Notes under the pieces: generated by a model | Databases searched by the model: none | Seen by the model: only the letters and a program-made list of their open reading frames with translations | What the model was told of the DNA's origin: nothing | Program-made: the position numbers and the translations under genes | Part shown: positions 28,697-37,200 of the stretch, piece after piece | Numbering within the stretch: position 1 is the first letter of the stretch | Layout of the letters: each line of letters begins with the position of its first letter | NCBI GenBank assembly: GCA_020628375.1 | Contig: JAHDFD010000001.1 | Span: 81,332 to 145,331 of the forward strand | Direction of reading: 5' to 3' | Source: Chitinophagales bacterium | GTDB taxonomy: Bacteria > Bacteroidota > Bacteroidia > Chitinophagales > UBA2359 | DNA length: 64,000 nucleotides

Positions 28697-29768
28697 CCAT
28701 ATACTCCTGAATTAAAGAATGAAAATGGTGAACCGCTTTTTCATGTGTAGGTGAAAAACGTCCTTGCCTATAAAAACGTGATTGTATGCCTTTTTGTACG
28801 CTCTCTACAACTGCTTCGTCCTGCATTTCGGTAGCGTCGATACAATAGTCGCTGGGCGAAAGCTCTGTTCCTTTGAATTTATAAGTTCTGAAACTTACTT
28901 TCGTTTTATTATGTCTGAGTGGAATAACGACATTCAGTGATAAACCAAATGGATAAAAGTTCAGCATCAGGTTCGGGAATAACCAAAAATACCAGGCATA
29001 AATACGCTTACCATGATCGGGATGCCCTTTGGGTGGTGTAAAACAACGATTTTCATTTTCATCGGCAATACCTAACTGTAAATTACAGTAGGGAAATATT
29101 TCGTAATCATAATCACCAAAATCCAATGCCTCGTTCAGTTCTGGATGTACAAAAGGAACATGTAATCCTTCGAGGTAATTATCGCAGTATAGTGCCCAAT
29201 TGGCATCAACAAAATAATCAACTGATGTGTTGGGATCGTATTCCATTTCATTCAGAGGTAAATACGCAACCCTTTCCATGATCGGTGCAACCATTTCTTC
29301 GAAAGGCACCTGAGGATTACAGGAAACAAATAACATATTCAACCATTCTACAAAAGGAATCTTACTCAGATTATCTTCCAGTGAAGGGAAATTTTCTGCT
29401 CCTTCAAAAGCTACCTGCCTTTTAAAACTTCCATCTAAACCAAAACAACGACCATGATAGCCGCATTGTAACATTCTTCCTTTACGTGCTTCCTCTACGA
29501 TGATCTTACCTCGGTGTGTACATACATTCGATAAACAATGAATATTCTCTTTCTTATCTTTTGTGAATAACAATGGTTCATCAAGCACTCCTTCTAATAA
29601 TGTAAATGGATGTTGCTGACCCTGTTCTGCCAAGTCGCTTGAATCGCCAACCCAAAGCCATGAACTAGCAAGTACTTTTTCTTTCACCTCTTCAAAAACA
29701 GCAGGGCTTCTATAAAAAGAAGCAGGTAAGGTATAAGACTTTGATATATCCTTTTTTACATTGAACAT
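28689..29768 (-). CDS. Rieske-type aromatic-ring-hydroxylating oxygenase, alpha subunit
   Basis: Non-haem iron oxygenase terminal component. The Rieske 2Fe-2S ligands are Cys83 and His85 (NVCTHRG) and Cys102 and His105 (QCGYHGRCFG). The mononuclear iron site is in DNYLEGLHVPFVHPE with His203 and His208, preceded by Asn197. The length of 359 fits single-type alpha subunits such as those acting on quaternary amines or small aromatics. No beta subunit, ferredoxin or reductase gene is nearby, so the electron donor must be encoded elsewhere. The substrate cannot be named. It is convergent with birA. Confidence 0.85.
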   Translation of the reverse strand: MFNVKKDISKSYTLPASFYRSPAVFEEVKEKVLASSWLWVGDSSDLAEQGQQHPFTLLEGVLDEPLLFTKDKKENIHCLSNVCTHRGKIIVEEARKGRMLQCGYHGRCFGLDGSFKRQVAFEGAENFPSLEDNLSKIPFVEWLNMLFVSCNPQVPFEEMVAPIMERVAYLPLNEMEYDPNTSVDYFVDANWALYCDNYLEGLHVPFVHPELNEALDFGDYDYEIFPYCNLQLGIADENENRCFTPPKGHPDHGKRIYAWYFWLFPNLMLNFYPFGLSLNVVIPLRHNKTKVSFRTYKFKGTELSPSDYCIDATEMQDEAVVESVQKGIQSRFYRQGRFSPTHEKAVHHFHSLIQEYMAK

Positions 29769-30121
29769 AGTTGCTTGTTTTATATAATAATAGCAAAAGT
29801 AATTATAGAAAATAAATCATATAAAACAATGTTCTGAATCAATAAAGATCGATGATTTTTATAGTAACTTCGAATAGATTTCTGATGTAACAAGAAAGAT
29901 AATGAAGTTATTATCAGAATCTGCTTTTTGGTATAATAATTGATACTTTTTACATAATGCGGCTAAAATGCTTCAGAAATGTAATAATTACAAAAAAATT
30001 GTCTAATTTATGCGCTCTATTTGACAAAACTCTTATAATTAGCACACTAAATTTGTAATTAATTTGGAACATTCTTGAAATTATACCGTAAAAGATTTTA
30101 GTTATTTTAAAAAACCTTCAA
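29769..30121 (+). promoter_or_regulatory. Intergenic region with promoter of the secreted T9SS cargo gene
   Basis: 353 bp without a gene. On the plus strand TTG at 30021-30023 and a perfect TAAATTTG box at 30048-30055 are 24 bp apart, slightly longer than usual. The predicted mRNA would start near 30062, giving a leader of about 60 nt for the gene at 30122. The left half is AT-rich and shows no further signal. Confidence 0.45.
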
Positions 30122-30961
30122 ATGAATTTAAATAAGTACACACTCTTTTTTGCGCTGCTTTTCGGCACTTTCGCGCTTAATGCACAACAAGCAAAAGTTT
30201 TCTTCGACACGAATGTTGATTGCCTTAATAATCAATACTGTGCTACCGTTAAGATCGAAGCTATTAATGAGACAGAATATGAGGTAGGAACTTCATCGAT
30301 TTTGATGCAGTATAATAAAGATGCTCTAACTTTTGCATCTTATACTTCTCATAATTTTGATAAAACATCGACTTGTGAACTAGGAAATGAAAATATCTCT
30401 TTATACGATGAGCATGCTTATGATGCTTTAGTTCCAGGTTTACTAAATACAACAATGACCCTGACTATACCTGGTTATGGTTGTCCTACTGTTTCTAAAG
30501 ATGCTGTAGATGTAGCAACAGTATGTTTCGACATTAAGGAAATGGGAGCAAATTCTGGTTTGAGATTCCATAACAGACATACTAACTTTAATAAAGGTGG
30601 TGTTGCTGATGTGCAAATTATTGAAAGCTTGGATATGATCCACGCTCAGGAAACCATTGAATGTGAAAATGGAGAACATGGTGTTGCAGCTGATATTTCT
30701 GGTTCTGTTGTTCAAGGTTTAGAAGTAAGCCCGAACCCTTTTACTGATGTGATATATTTAGATATCAATACTGAAAGTAGTGATGATCTTAACATACAGT
30801 TATATGATGTAAAAGGACGTTTGATGAAGAACATTAATGAGAACGTATTTGTTGGTAATAATAACTTTTCATTAGAAGCTGCAGATGTTCCAAGTGGTGT
30901 ATATCTTTTAGAAATAAAAGGAGCAGACTTTGAAACATCTATTAAATTATTGAAAAATTAA
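30122..30961 (+). CDS. Small secreted T9SS cargo protein
   Basis: 279 residues. Signal peptide to about residue 22 (FALNAQ). The body (about 25-180) is beta-rich with SSILMQYNKDALTFASY, a pattern reminiscent of cohesin-type jelly-roll domains, and contains paired cysteines. Residues 200-279 (LEVSPNPFTDVIYLDIN to KLLKN) are a type A T9SS sorting domain, so the protein is exported and probably anchored at the surface. A strong terminator follows, so it is a single-gene unit. Binding target unknown; the cohesin resemblance is weak. Confidence 0.78.
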   Translation: MNLNKYTLFFALLFGTFALNAQQAKVFFDTNVDCLNNQYCATVKIEAINETEYEVGTSSILMQYNKDALTFASYTSHNFDKTSTCELGNENISLYDEHAYDALVPGLLNTTMTLTIPGYGCPTVSKDAVDVATVCFDIKEMGANSGLRFHNRHTNFNKGGVADVQIIESLDMIHAQETIECENGEHGVAADISGSVVQGLEVSPNPFTDVIYLDINTESSDDLNIQLYDVKGRLMKNINENVFVGNNNFSLEAADVPSGVYLLEIKGADFETSIKLLKN

Positions 30962-31000
30962 TATTTTTTCAGAGGATTTTTCCTAACAATAAAATGAAAG

Positions 31001-31037
31001 CCCATCTTTGCCGTTCATGGTGAAGATGGGTTTTTTT
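31001..31037 (+). terminator. Rho-independent terminator after the T9SS cargo gene
   Basis: CCCATCTT (31001-31008) pairs with AAGATGGG (31023-31030), with a 14-nt loop followed by seven T. It separates the secreted protein gene from the PBP2 gene. Confidence 0.88.
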
Positions 31038-31076
31038 ATTGCCCTGTTTGTACATTATAATTTGATTTGATATTCA

Positions 31077-32918
31077 TTGATGCAAAATGATATTTACAAT
31101 AAAAGAGCATTTGTTATTATAGGCATTTTTCTTGCCTTTGGTTTTGCTATTTTATTGAAGCTATTTCAAATTCAGGTATTAGACGACACCTATAAAAATG
31201 CCGCTGCCAATACCGTTGTGCGTGAAGAAATCACCTACCCCGCACGCGGATTAATTTATGACCGGAATGGAAAACTGCTTGTAAAGAATGAGCCGATTTA
31301 TAATATAATGGTGGTTCCTCGTGATGTTTCCCCCAATATGGATACTTTAAAGTTTTGTAATTTACTGAATATTACGAAAGCTGATTTTGACAAAAGGCTA
31401 AAAGAGGCTCGTAAGTATTCTAAGCATAAACCTTCTTCCTTCTTTAATCAGATTACGGCACATGAATATGCACGATTACAGGAATATCTGTATCAATATC
31501 CGGGATTTTTTCCTGCTGTTCGTTCTATTCGTTCTTATCCTTATCAGAATGCTGCCCATTTAGTCGGTTATTTGAGTGAAGTAAATGCTAGTGACCTAAA
31601 CGAAGATTCTTACTACATAGGCGGAGACTTCAGAGGTAGTAGTGGTGTAGAGCACTATTATGAAGAATGGTTGCGTGGCGAGAAGGGACGTAAAATGGTA
31701 ACTGTAGATGTACTCAACAGAGCTCAGGGATCTTTTAAGGATGGAGAAGAAGATGTACCTGCAAAAGCAGGTAGTAATATACAATTAACGATAGATATCG
31801 AATTACAACAATATGCAGAATCACTGCTTCGGAATAAACGAGGTAGCTGTATCGCTATTGACCCGAATAACGGAGAAATATTAGCAATGGCGAGTAACCC
31901 GAGCTATGATCCAAACTTATTGACCGGACGTCAGCGATCTGATAACTATACAAAACTGGAAAGGGATACTTTAAGACCACTTTATCATAAGGCTGTTCAG
32001 GCAATCTACCCTCCTGGTTCAGTTATGAAGCCACTAATTAGCTTAATAGCTTTAGAAGAAGAAGTTGTTTCTCCCTGGTTTTACTTTTCTTGCCCAGGTT
32101 ATTATCAATTAACTCCACGACGACGTTTACGATGTTCTCACAGACATGAGCCCTGTCGAAATGTAAAAGATGCAATCAAAGAATCATGTAATCCATACTA
32201 CTGGACAGTTTTCAGAAAAATCATAGAAAATGAAAAATATCCTTCTCAGGCAGATGCATTGATGCAGTTTACTGACTATCTGGAAAAAGCGGGATTAGGT
32301 GTTCCTTTAAATATTGATCTCCCGAATGAGAAGACCGGTTCAATTCCTCAAAGGCATATCTATGACGAAATGCATGGAGAAAGAAAATGGTCAGCACCAA
32401 CCATTATTTCGTTGGGTATTGGACAGGGAGAATTCTCCTTAACTCCAATTCAAATCGGACAAATGGTTAATATGATCGCAGCCAGAGGATCGTACAGAAC
32501 CCCTCATATTGTAAGGAACATAGACAATTCTATCATTCCCCCGAATATAGATACCACAACCCATGAGATGCCCGTAGATCAAAGGCATTTTAAACCGGTC
32601 ATAGAAGGCATGTATAAAGTGGTAGAAGACGGAACCGGAAAGAATGCTAAAATAGAAGGCATAGAAGTATGCGGCAAGACGGGAACAGCACAGAATCCAC
32701 ATGGTGAGGATCATTCGGTGTTTATTGCTTTTGCTCCAAAGGAAAATCCTAAGATCGCCATTGCAACAATTGTAGAGAATGGTGGTTATGGTTCGCGATA
32801 TGGCGCTCCAATTTGCCGATTGGTAATGGAGAAGTATTTGAATGATAGCATAAGTGTTGCTGGTAAATACTGGGAAAAACGAATGTTGGAGGCTAATTTG
32901 ATCGATCCTGATAGATAG
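31077..32918 (+). CDS. mrdA: Penicillin-binding protein 2 (peptidoglycan transpeptidase)
   Basis: Elongation-specific class B PBP that cross-links peptidoglycan with RodA. One transmembrane segment at about 11-29, then the dimerisation/pedestal domain (ITYPARGLIYDRNGKLL at 52-68). The transpeptidase domain carries SVMK at 315-318 (catalytic Ser315), SCN at 370-372 and KTG at 534-536, so the active site is complete. At 613 residues it is of normal length. The frame opens with TTG at 31077; ATG at 31080 is the probable start. In most Bacteroidota mrdA sits in an mreBCD-mrdA-rodA cluster; here it stands alone next to the tRNA gene. Confidence 0.92.
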   Translation: MMQNDIYNKRAFVIIGIFLAFGFAILLKLFQIQVLDDTYKNAAANTVVREEITYPARGLIYDRNGKLLVKNEPIYNIMVVPRDVSPNMDTLKFCNLLNITKADFDKRLKEARKYSKHKPSSFFNQITAHEYARLQEYLYQYPGFFPAVRSIRSYPYQNAAHLVGYLSEVNASDLNEDSYYIGGDFRGSSGVEHYYEEWLRGEKGRKMVTVDVLNRAQGSFKDGEEDVPAKAGSNIQLTIDIELQQYAESLLRNKRGSCIAIDPNNGEILAMASNPSYDPNLLTGRQRSDNYTKLERDTLRPLYHKAVQAIYPPGSVMKPLISLIALEEEVVSPWFYFSCPGYYQLTPRRRLRCSHRHEPCRNVKDAIKESCNPYYWTVFRKIIENEKYPSQADALMQFTDYLEKAGLGVPLNIDLPNEKTGSIPQRHIYDEMHGERKWSAPTIISLGIGQGEFSLTPIQIGQMVNMIAARGSYRTPHIVRNIDNSIIPPNIDTTTHEMPVDQRHFKPVIEGMYKVVEDGTGKNAKIEGIEVCGKTGTAQNPHGEDHSVFIAFAPKENPKIAIATIVENGGYGSRYGAPICRLVMEKYLNDSISVAGKYWEKRMLEANLIDPDR

Positions 32919-33069
32919 ATACCTATTTAAAGTTTTAGTTTTCTATTTAAATAGAAAATACTTTTGCTTAATCCTTTCATAGAAATACGGAACGATTTAT
33001 ATTTGCAAGCTGTTTGAACAATTAATGCGTTCTATGCAGATTGTTGAATTGCATTCTGCGTATGGCGTT

Positions 33070-33144
33070 GGTCCTATAGCTCAGTTGGTTAGTAGCACCT
33101 GACTCATAATCAGGGGGTCCTAGGTTCGAGTCCTAGTGGGACCA
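33070..33144 (+). tRNA. tRNA with CAU anticodon (Met or Ile2), island integration site
   Basis: Acceptor stem GGTCCTA (33070-33076) pairs with TGGGACC (33137-33143), discriminator A at 33144, CCA not encoded. The anticodon arm CCTGA-CTCATAA-TCAGG gives CAU; the TTCGAGT T-loop sits between CTAGG and CCTAG. The D arm is odd: GCTC is opposed by TAGC within GTTAGTAGCAC, one base longer than the usual GTTAGAGCAC, leaving three clean pairs. Elongator Met and lysidine-type Ile2 cannot be separated by eye. The 3' half is the attachment site of the island to its right. Confidence 0.88.
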
Positions 33145-33186
33145 CTTCTTTAAACCCTTGCAAATCAATGATTTGTGAGGGTTTTT
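33102..33186 (+). repeat. Left attachment repeat (attL) including tRNA 3' half and terminator
   Basis: An 85-bp direct repeat starting ACTCATAATCAGGGGGTCCT, identical to 44602-44686 except for about two bases near 33168-33170. It covers the anticodon loop to the tRNA end and continues through a terminator hairpin (AAACCCTTGCAAAT with ATTTGTGAGGGTTT, then T5, 33152-33186). The two copies are exactly 11,500 bp apart. Confidence 0.9.
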
Positions 33187-33216
33187 CTTTTGAAGTAAGT
33201 TAGCTGTCATTTTCTA

Positions 33217-33240
33217 CTTGCCCACTATTTGCCCACAAAA
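33217..33240. promoter_or_regulatory. Candidate integrase arm-type sites next to attL
   Basis: Two direct copies of TTGCCCAC (CTTGCCCACTATTTGCCCAC, then AAAA) lie 30 bp inside the left repeat. The same 24-bp sequence is found at 44468-44491 and a single half at 44412-44425, both close to the other attachment repeat; a degenerate pair is at 44715-44740. Placement at both ends of the element fits integrase arm-binding sites. Confidence 0.6.
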
Positions 33241-33266
33241 CGGTTTTTAGCTGTTGTTTTTAGGTA

Positions 33267-34280
33267 CTATTCCTTCTTAAACTTATTAAGTGCAGAATCC
33301 AGTTTTTCGGCTAATTCGGCTTCGGTAGGTAGATGTAATTGATATTTTGAAGCAAATATTTGTTCATTTTCACTCAATACTGAATACTTAGCTACTATCT
33401 CATTTTTCTGTTTACATAAAATAATACCTATTGTGGGGTTGTCTCCTTCTATTTTGTGGAGGTCGTTGTACATACGAACATACATATCCATTTGTCCAAT
33501 ATCTTGATGGGTTAGCTTTCCTACTTTTAAATCAATTAGAACAAAACATTTTAGCAGATAATTATAAAAAACTAAATCAATATAGAAATTTTCATTATCG
33601 GCTGAAATTCTTTGCTGGCGTGCTACAAAGGAAAACCCTTGACCTAACTCTAATAGAAAAGATTGTAAATTATCAAGCAATGCTGTTTCCAGTTCTCGTT
33701 CTGTAAATTGGCTTGGGTTTGGTATCTCTAAAAATTCTAAGACGTAAGGATCTTTTATAAAAGCTCGTATGTCGTTTGTATCTACTTTATTGGCTTGGCT
33801 TTCAATCATTCCTTGCTTATCTTGACTAAGCAATATACGCTCATAAAATGAACTATTGATTTGGCGTTCCAGTAGGCGTGTACTCCAATTTGATTTTATC
33901 GCTTCTTCTAAATAGAAGTTTCTTGCTGTTGTTTTTTCTACCTTTAACAGCAGCCTGTAATGTGTCCAACTCAATTCGGAACGCACTGCGTTCCATTTTG
34001 GAAAACCAATATAAAATGAACGCATATAACGAAGGTTACGCATTGTAAACCCTCCACCAAATTGACTATTTAGTTTTTCAGATAAGTTTTTCAAAACTTC
34101 TTTACCGTAGTCTGCTTTATGGTTGCCCTGTTGTTCATCTTCAACTATAATTTTTCCAATGTGCCAATACGCCTCCACCATTGCTGAATTAATAGCTTTG
34201 GCTGTTTTGTTTTTAGCATTTTGTATTACTTCAGCTATTTGCTGAAATAGTTGTTGGTTATTGTTATTTAGGTTGAGCAT
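33267..34280 (-). CDS. DUF1016 (YhcG-like) PD-(D/E)xK nuclease
   Basis: 337 residues covering the whole family: N-terminal DUF1016 helical domain (about 10-150, with AYWHIGKIIVEDEQQG, GFTMRNLRYMRSFY and LSWTHYRLLLKVE) and a C-terminal nuclease domain (165-330) with FYIDLVFYNYLLKCFVLIDLK, the Asp...Asp-x-Lys core. DUF1016 proteins are common in defence islands and near restriction genes; their function is not settled. It follows the helicase gene by 9 bp on the same strand, so the two are surely one operon. A truncated paralogue lies in opposite orientation at 58603-58989, near the other end of the composite island. Confidence 0.88.
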   Translation of the reverse strand: MLNLNNNNQQLFQQIAEVIQNAKNKTAKAINSAMVEAYWHIGKIIVEDEQQGNHKADYGKEVLKNLSEKLNSQFGGGFTMRNLRYMRSFYIGFPKWNAVRSELSWTHYRLLLKVEKTTARNFYLEEAIKSNWSTRLLERQINSSFYERILLSQDKQGMIESQANKVDTNDIRAFIKDPYVLEFLEIPNPSQFTERELETALLDNLQSFLLELGQGFSFVARQQRISADNENFYIDLVFYNYLLKCFVLIDLKVGKLTHQDIGQMDMYVRMYNDLHKIEGDNPTIGIILCKQKNEIVAKYSVLSENEQIFASKYQLHLPTEAELAEKLDSALNKFKKE

Positions 34281-34289
34281 TGGTAATTG

Positions 34290-37200
34290 TTAGATTTTCT
34301 CTATCGAATGAACAGGAGGTTTACCTTCAAAGGCTTTATTCCCTTGAATATCTCTTTTATCTTTAGCTTTATTAGCAGTATATTTTATACTATTACCGTC
34401 AATAAAAGTGATCTTTAAATCACAATCGTTGGCGTGGTGTGCAATGTATATTAATTCACTATTTACATTGAAAGCTTTTATAAGACTTTTACATTTATTT
34501 TTTGTTTCATAGGCTTTCATTGAAACTTTAGCTATTTTACCATTCTTAAAAGCGAATAACATAAAGCCTCTATAATCTTTGGTACTTGTAATATAGATAT
34601 GTTTTTCGTTTGGTCGAAATTTGATTTTAGAAAGTAGATCAGGTTTACCTTTTACATCTTTATAGTATTTGTAAACTTGTGCTTGATTTGTGAAAATTAG
34701 CTTGTGTGTATCGTCATATCTAATTCCTTTTTTGATACTTGGCTTCAATCTGATTTCAGATAAACGATTTGGTTGTGTTTCTGCTTGTTGTGGAGGTGGT
34801 GGGTCAAACATTGTTGTTTGATTTGAGTTAAACAATGTACCTTGATTTGATGGTAGCTGTATTGTGTTAGGTTTTTCCTTCACTTCATCATTTTCTATTT
34901 CTACTATTTGTTGAGTTGGGTTATTTTCACTTTCTACTTGTGAAGTTTCTACTTCATTGTTTGTATCTGAGGAAATAGTAGCACGTTGTTCAAGCGTACT
35001 CCATAATTCTTTTAAGGCTTCTGACTTATCAGCTTTATATCGTAAGTAGCTTATTCTAACAAATGACCAACCTAACCTTTCAAGCTCTTGTTGTCTTTTA
35101 AAATCAGCATCAAATGTTTCAGCATTGTGGTAATGTTCGCCATCACACTCAATAGCTAAACTCTCTCCGTTTTCAAGAAAAACAACTAAATCTATTCTCC
35201 TATTTCTTCCTGCTTTGTATTGTGCTACAACTTTGTAGCCTTTGGCAATTATATCATTGGCTACCTCTGCTTCAAACCAACTATCGAAAGGATTTGGTTG
35301 TGAACCTTTTTGCTTTATTTGAGGTATTGGGGTAGTTGTTAAATATTCTCTTTTTTCAGTATATTTTAAAATATGTTTTAGTAGTTTGCATCTTAAATCA
35401 TTGGGCTTTAATTTATTTTCGTGAACAGAATAAAACAACCACATTTGGTCTTTGGCTCTACTTGCTGCAACATTGTAGGCTCGTTCAGTTTCCATTCGGG
35501 TTTGTGCATTAAATGTTTTGTTTGGATCAACAACCATACTTAAAAAGATTATATCTCTTTCGTCGCCTTGAAATTCAGTTGCTTTGCCACATTTTATATT
35601 TCGTTCTTTGAATTTTTTAATTCCTATTTTTTCGATTACAAGTTTCTCAATAATACTGGCTTGTGTATCGCCCTGTAAAGCTATAACTCCCATGTCTTTT
35701 TCTTCGTATTCGGGTAACGCAATTAGTTCTTCAATTTTACTGGCAATGGCTTCTGCTTCTATTTCATTTATTTTATTCGTACTACCTTTTAAAAAACCAT
35801 TCTCACAAAATATTGCTTTTAAAGGTTCTAATCTGTTTTCTGAAAATTGTCGTACTGGATAAAGTGATATGTTTTCTGGTGCATAAAAATATTGATTTGA
35901 GAACGCAATTATTTCTGGCATACAACGGAAGTGTTCTCTAAGCACGATATGTTTGTCAGTTAATGCTCTTGCATGATCAAAAAAACTATTATCTATTCCA
36001 TAAAACTCTTTATCTGGAATGTCTTTCAAATGTTCCTTAATTAGCGTTGTTACATTATTTCTTTTTATGCCCACATATTCAGGTGCAGTTTGCTTATCAT
36101 CTCCAACGATAATAATTTTCTTAGCCAAATAAAATAAAAATAATGCTTCTGGTCCTAGTTGGCTGGCTTCATCTACAATTACATAATCAAACATATTATG
36201 TGTAGGCTTTACAGTATCTGCTACCTGATCAAGTGGCATAATCCAACATGGTACAGCATCAATACATTTAGGCATAATTTCTTTAGCTATTCCTCTATTT
36301 TCAATGGCTCTTTTTCCTGTTCCTTTCCCAATATTGGTTATTGCTTGACGCCAACGAGTTAGGTCTTTAGTTAAGTTTAGATTATTTAAAGTATTTTGTT
36401 TTAATGCTAACCAAGCCTTTTCCGATGCCAATTTAGAAATGGTGTCTTGTTCTTTGACTTGTAACAACTTAATATTTTCGTAATTTTCAAGCCACTTATT
36501 TTCTTTGCTTATTTCTAAAATATATTGGTAAGCGTGTTTAAATTTTATGGCATCATTAATTTTTTGTAAATTGCTTTCTTCAAGTTCTCCGCTTTGAAGT
36601 TTAGATAGAAAAGTTGGAAGTTTGTTATTCAAGTCGTTTTTAAGAATTTTGTACTGTTCAAATTCTTCTTTTTCTATTGTTAGTCTTTTAATTTTATTCA
36701 ACATATTTTGGTATTCACTGTAATCTCTGTTTGTTATTACATGAATAATTTGTTGTTTTATTGGATGCGTGGTTTCATTTTTTAAGTAGTTGTAGCCTTT
36801 CGCTAAGTCTTTTTTTAATGAATTAATACTTGTATTAAGTTGGTGTTTTTTTAATAAGTTTTTATGATATTCAACACTTGTACAATCAAAGTTATTTATC
36901 AACTTAAAATCTTCTGTTTCATTTAACTCATTGCTAATTTCTTCCTTTCTACTTCTAATCTTTAGTAAATCATTTAGACTATTTAAGAATTGATTATACC
37001 TTCTAAACCTATTGCTAAAGTTAGTTTCTACAATTGAATTAAGTGTTTCCCATTTATTATCTAACTGTTCAAATTCAAACTGAATATCAATAAACCTTTG
37101 AACCTGTTTTAATTTTTCGATTGTATCACAAACTTTATCATTTACTTTAAATTGCTCGGTTAGATATAATACTTCTTTTATTTCTTTTGGTAGTAATAGC

